Shown here in pieces: positions 4,949 to 5,101 of a stretch of DNA of 5,101 bases. Positions within the stretch are counted from its first letter, which is position 1. The number at the start of each line of letters is the position of its first letter. The notes under the pieces were generated by a model. That model was not told the origin of the DNA and did no database searches. It saw nothing but the letters and a program-made list of their open reading frames with translations. The position numbers were made by a program, and so were the translations under genes. This DNA comes from Candidatus Atribacteria bacterium (GTDB lineage Bacteria > Atribacterota > Atribacteria > Atribacterales > Atribacteraceae), in the NCBI GenBank assembly GCA_003561145.1, contig PWXL01000120.1, forward strand, positions 1 through 5,101, read 5' to 3'.

Positions 4949-5101
4949 TCAGGTCTTGAAAAGCTACTTTTTCTCCTCCATCTTCTGCACTATCTTACTG
5001 ATCGTGGAGTAGTGAAGACTGAGAGAATCGGCAATTTCTTTCAAGGTGTACCCGTATTTTACGTGAGCATCATACACCTTTTCATTCCTCGCTTGCTTTT
5101 G
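4944..5101 (-). mobile_element. IS200-like / RAYT-type insertion element, right end (remainder outside window)
   Basis: The element is seen as a transposase tail plus a short end sequence. Directly after the transposase stop the minus strand reads TTTTCAAGACCTGACCCCC, and the ABC ATPase reading frame begins at once. From memory, CAAGACCTGACCCC-type ends accompany this transposase group in many environmental bacteria; I cannot check this here. The boundary is estimated at 4944-4948. The left end lies beyond the window. Confidence 0.75.
4964..5101 (-). CDS. IS200-like (Y1/RAYT-type) transposase, last 45 codons
   Basis: The frame is open from the window edge to a TAG at 4964-4966. It encodes RNEKVYDAHVKYGYTLKEIA followed by LHYSTISKIVQKMEEKK. 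The pattern YGYTLKEIA, then LxLHYSTISKIV, is the C-terminal helix-turn-helix found on REP-associated and related single-strand transposases. The catalytic HUH histidines and tyrosine would be upstream and outside the window, so activity cannot be judged. Without the N-terminus, another protein with the same type of helix-turn-helix remains possible. The adjoining element end supports a transposase. Confidence 0.82.
   Translation of the reverse strand, partial: QKQARNEKVYDAHVKYGYTLKEIADSLSLHYSTISKIVQKMEEKK

Overview
All recognisable genes lie on the minus strand. From high to low coordinates (the direction of transcription) they are: the C-terminal tail of an IS200-like transposase, a sugar-type ABC transporter ATPase cut by that element, a metallo-beta-lactamase-fold hydrolase, an HpcH/HpaI-family aldolase, a small secreted protein of unknown function, and the N-terminal 402 codons of a UvrD/PcrA-like helicase that leaves the window at base 1. 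The window suggests a free-living, probably anaerobic environmental bacterium. Sugar-type ABC ATPases, HpaI aldolases, RAYT-type transposases and hairpin-rich intergenic repeats are common in such genomes, but nothing here fixes the phylum. Base composition is mixed. Hand counts of single 60-base lines give about 62-63% GC in the helicase and hydrolase and about 37% in the aldolase.

Region 4424-5101: the transposase tail ends in a typical C-terminal helix-turn-helix and is followed at once by a GGGTCAGGTCTTG-type element end. The ABC ATPase coding sequence begins directly at that end and lacks its Walker A half, so the element has truncated the gene. The hydrolase starts 17 bases after the ATPase stop and was probably in the same transcript.

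Region 2540-4406: the hydrolase and, after a 250-base gap, the aldolase. Together with the ATPase they look like remains of a sugar or sugar-acid uptake and breakdown locus. The link is inferred from proximity only.

Region 1209-2543: the secreted-protein gene is bracketed by two copies of a roughly 164-base direct repeat, about 94% identical. On close reading the whole 494-base gap before the helicase looks like about three tandem, diverged versions of one composite repeat, and a fourth fills the gap between aldolase and secreted-protein gene. Each unit keeps the same module order: a 7-mer word array, a hairpin core, a short link, a second word array, then a purine-rich Shine-Dalgarno-like end. 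The words themselves differ between units. In two cases the end of the unit supplies the ribosome binding site of the next gene. In one case the repeat is an open frame in register with the helicase. This composite repeat is the least ordinary feature of the window. I see no clear evidence of a new multi-gene system.
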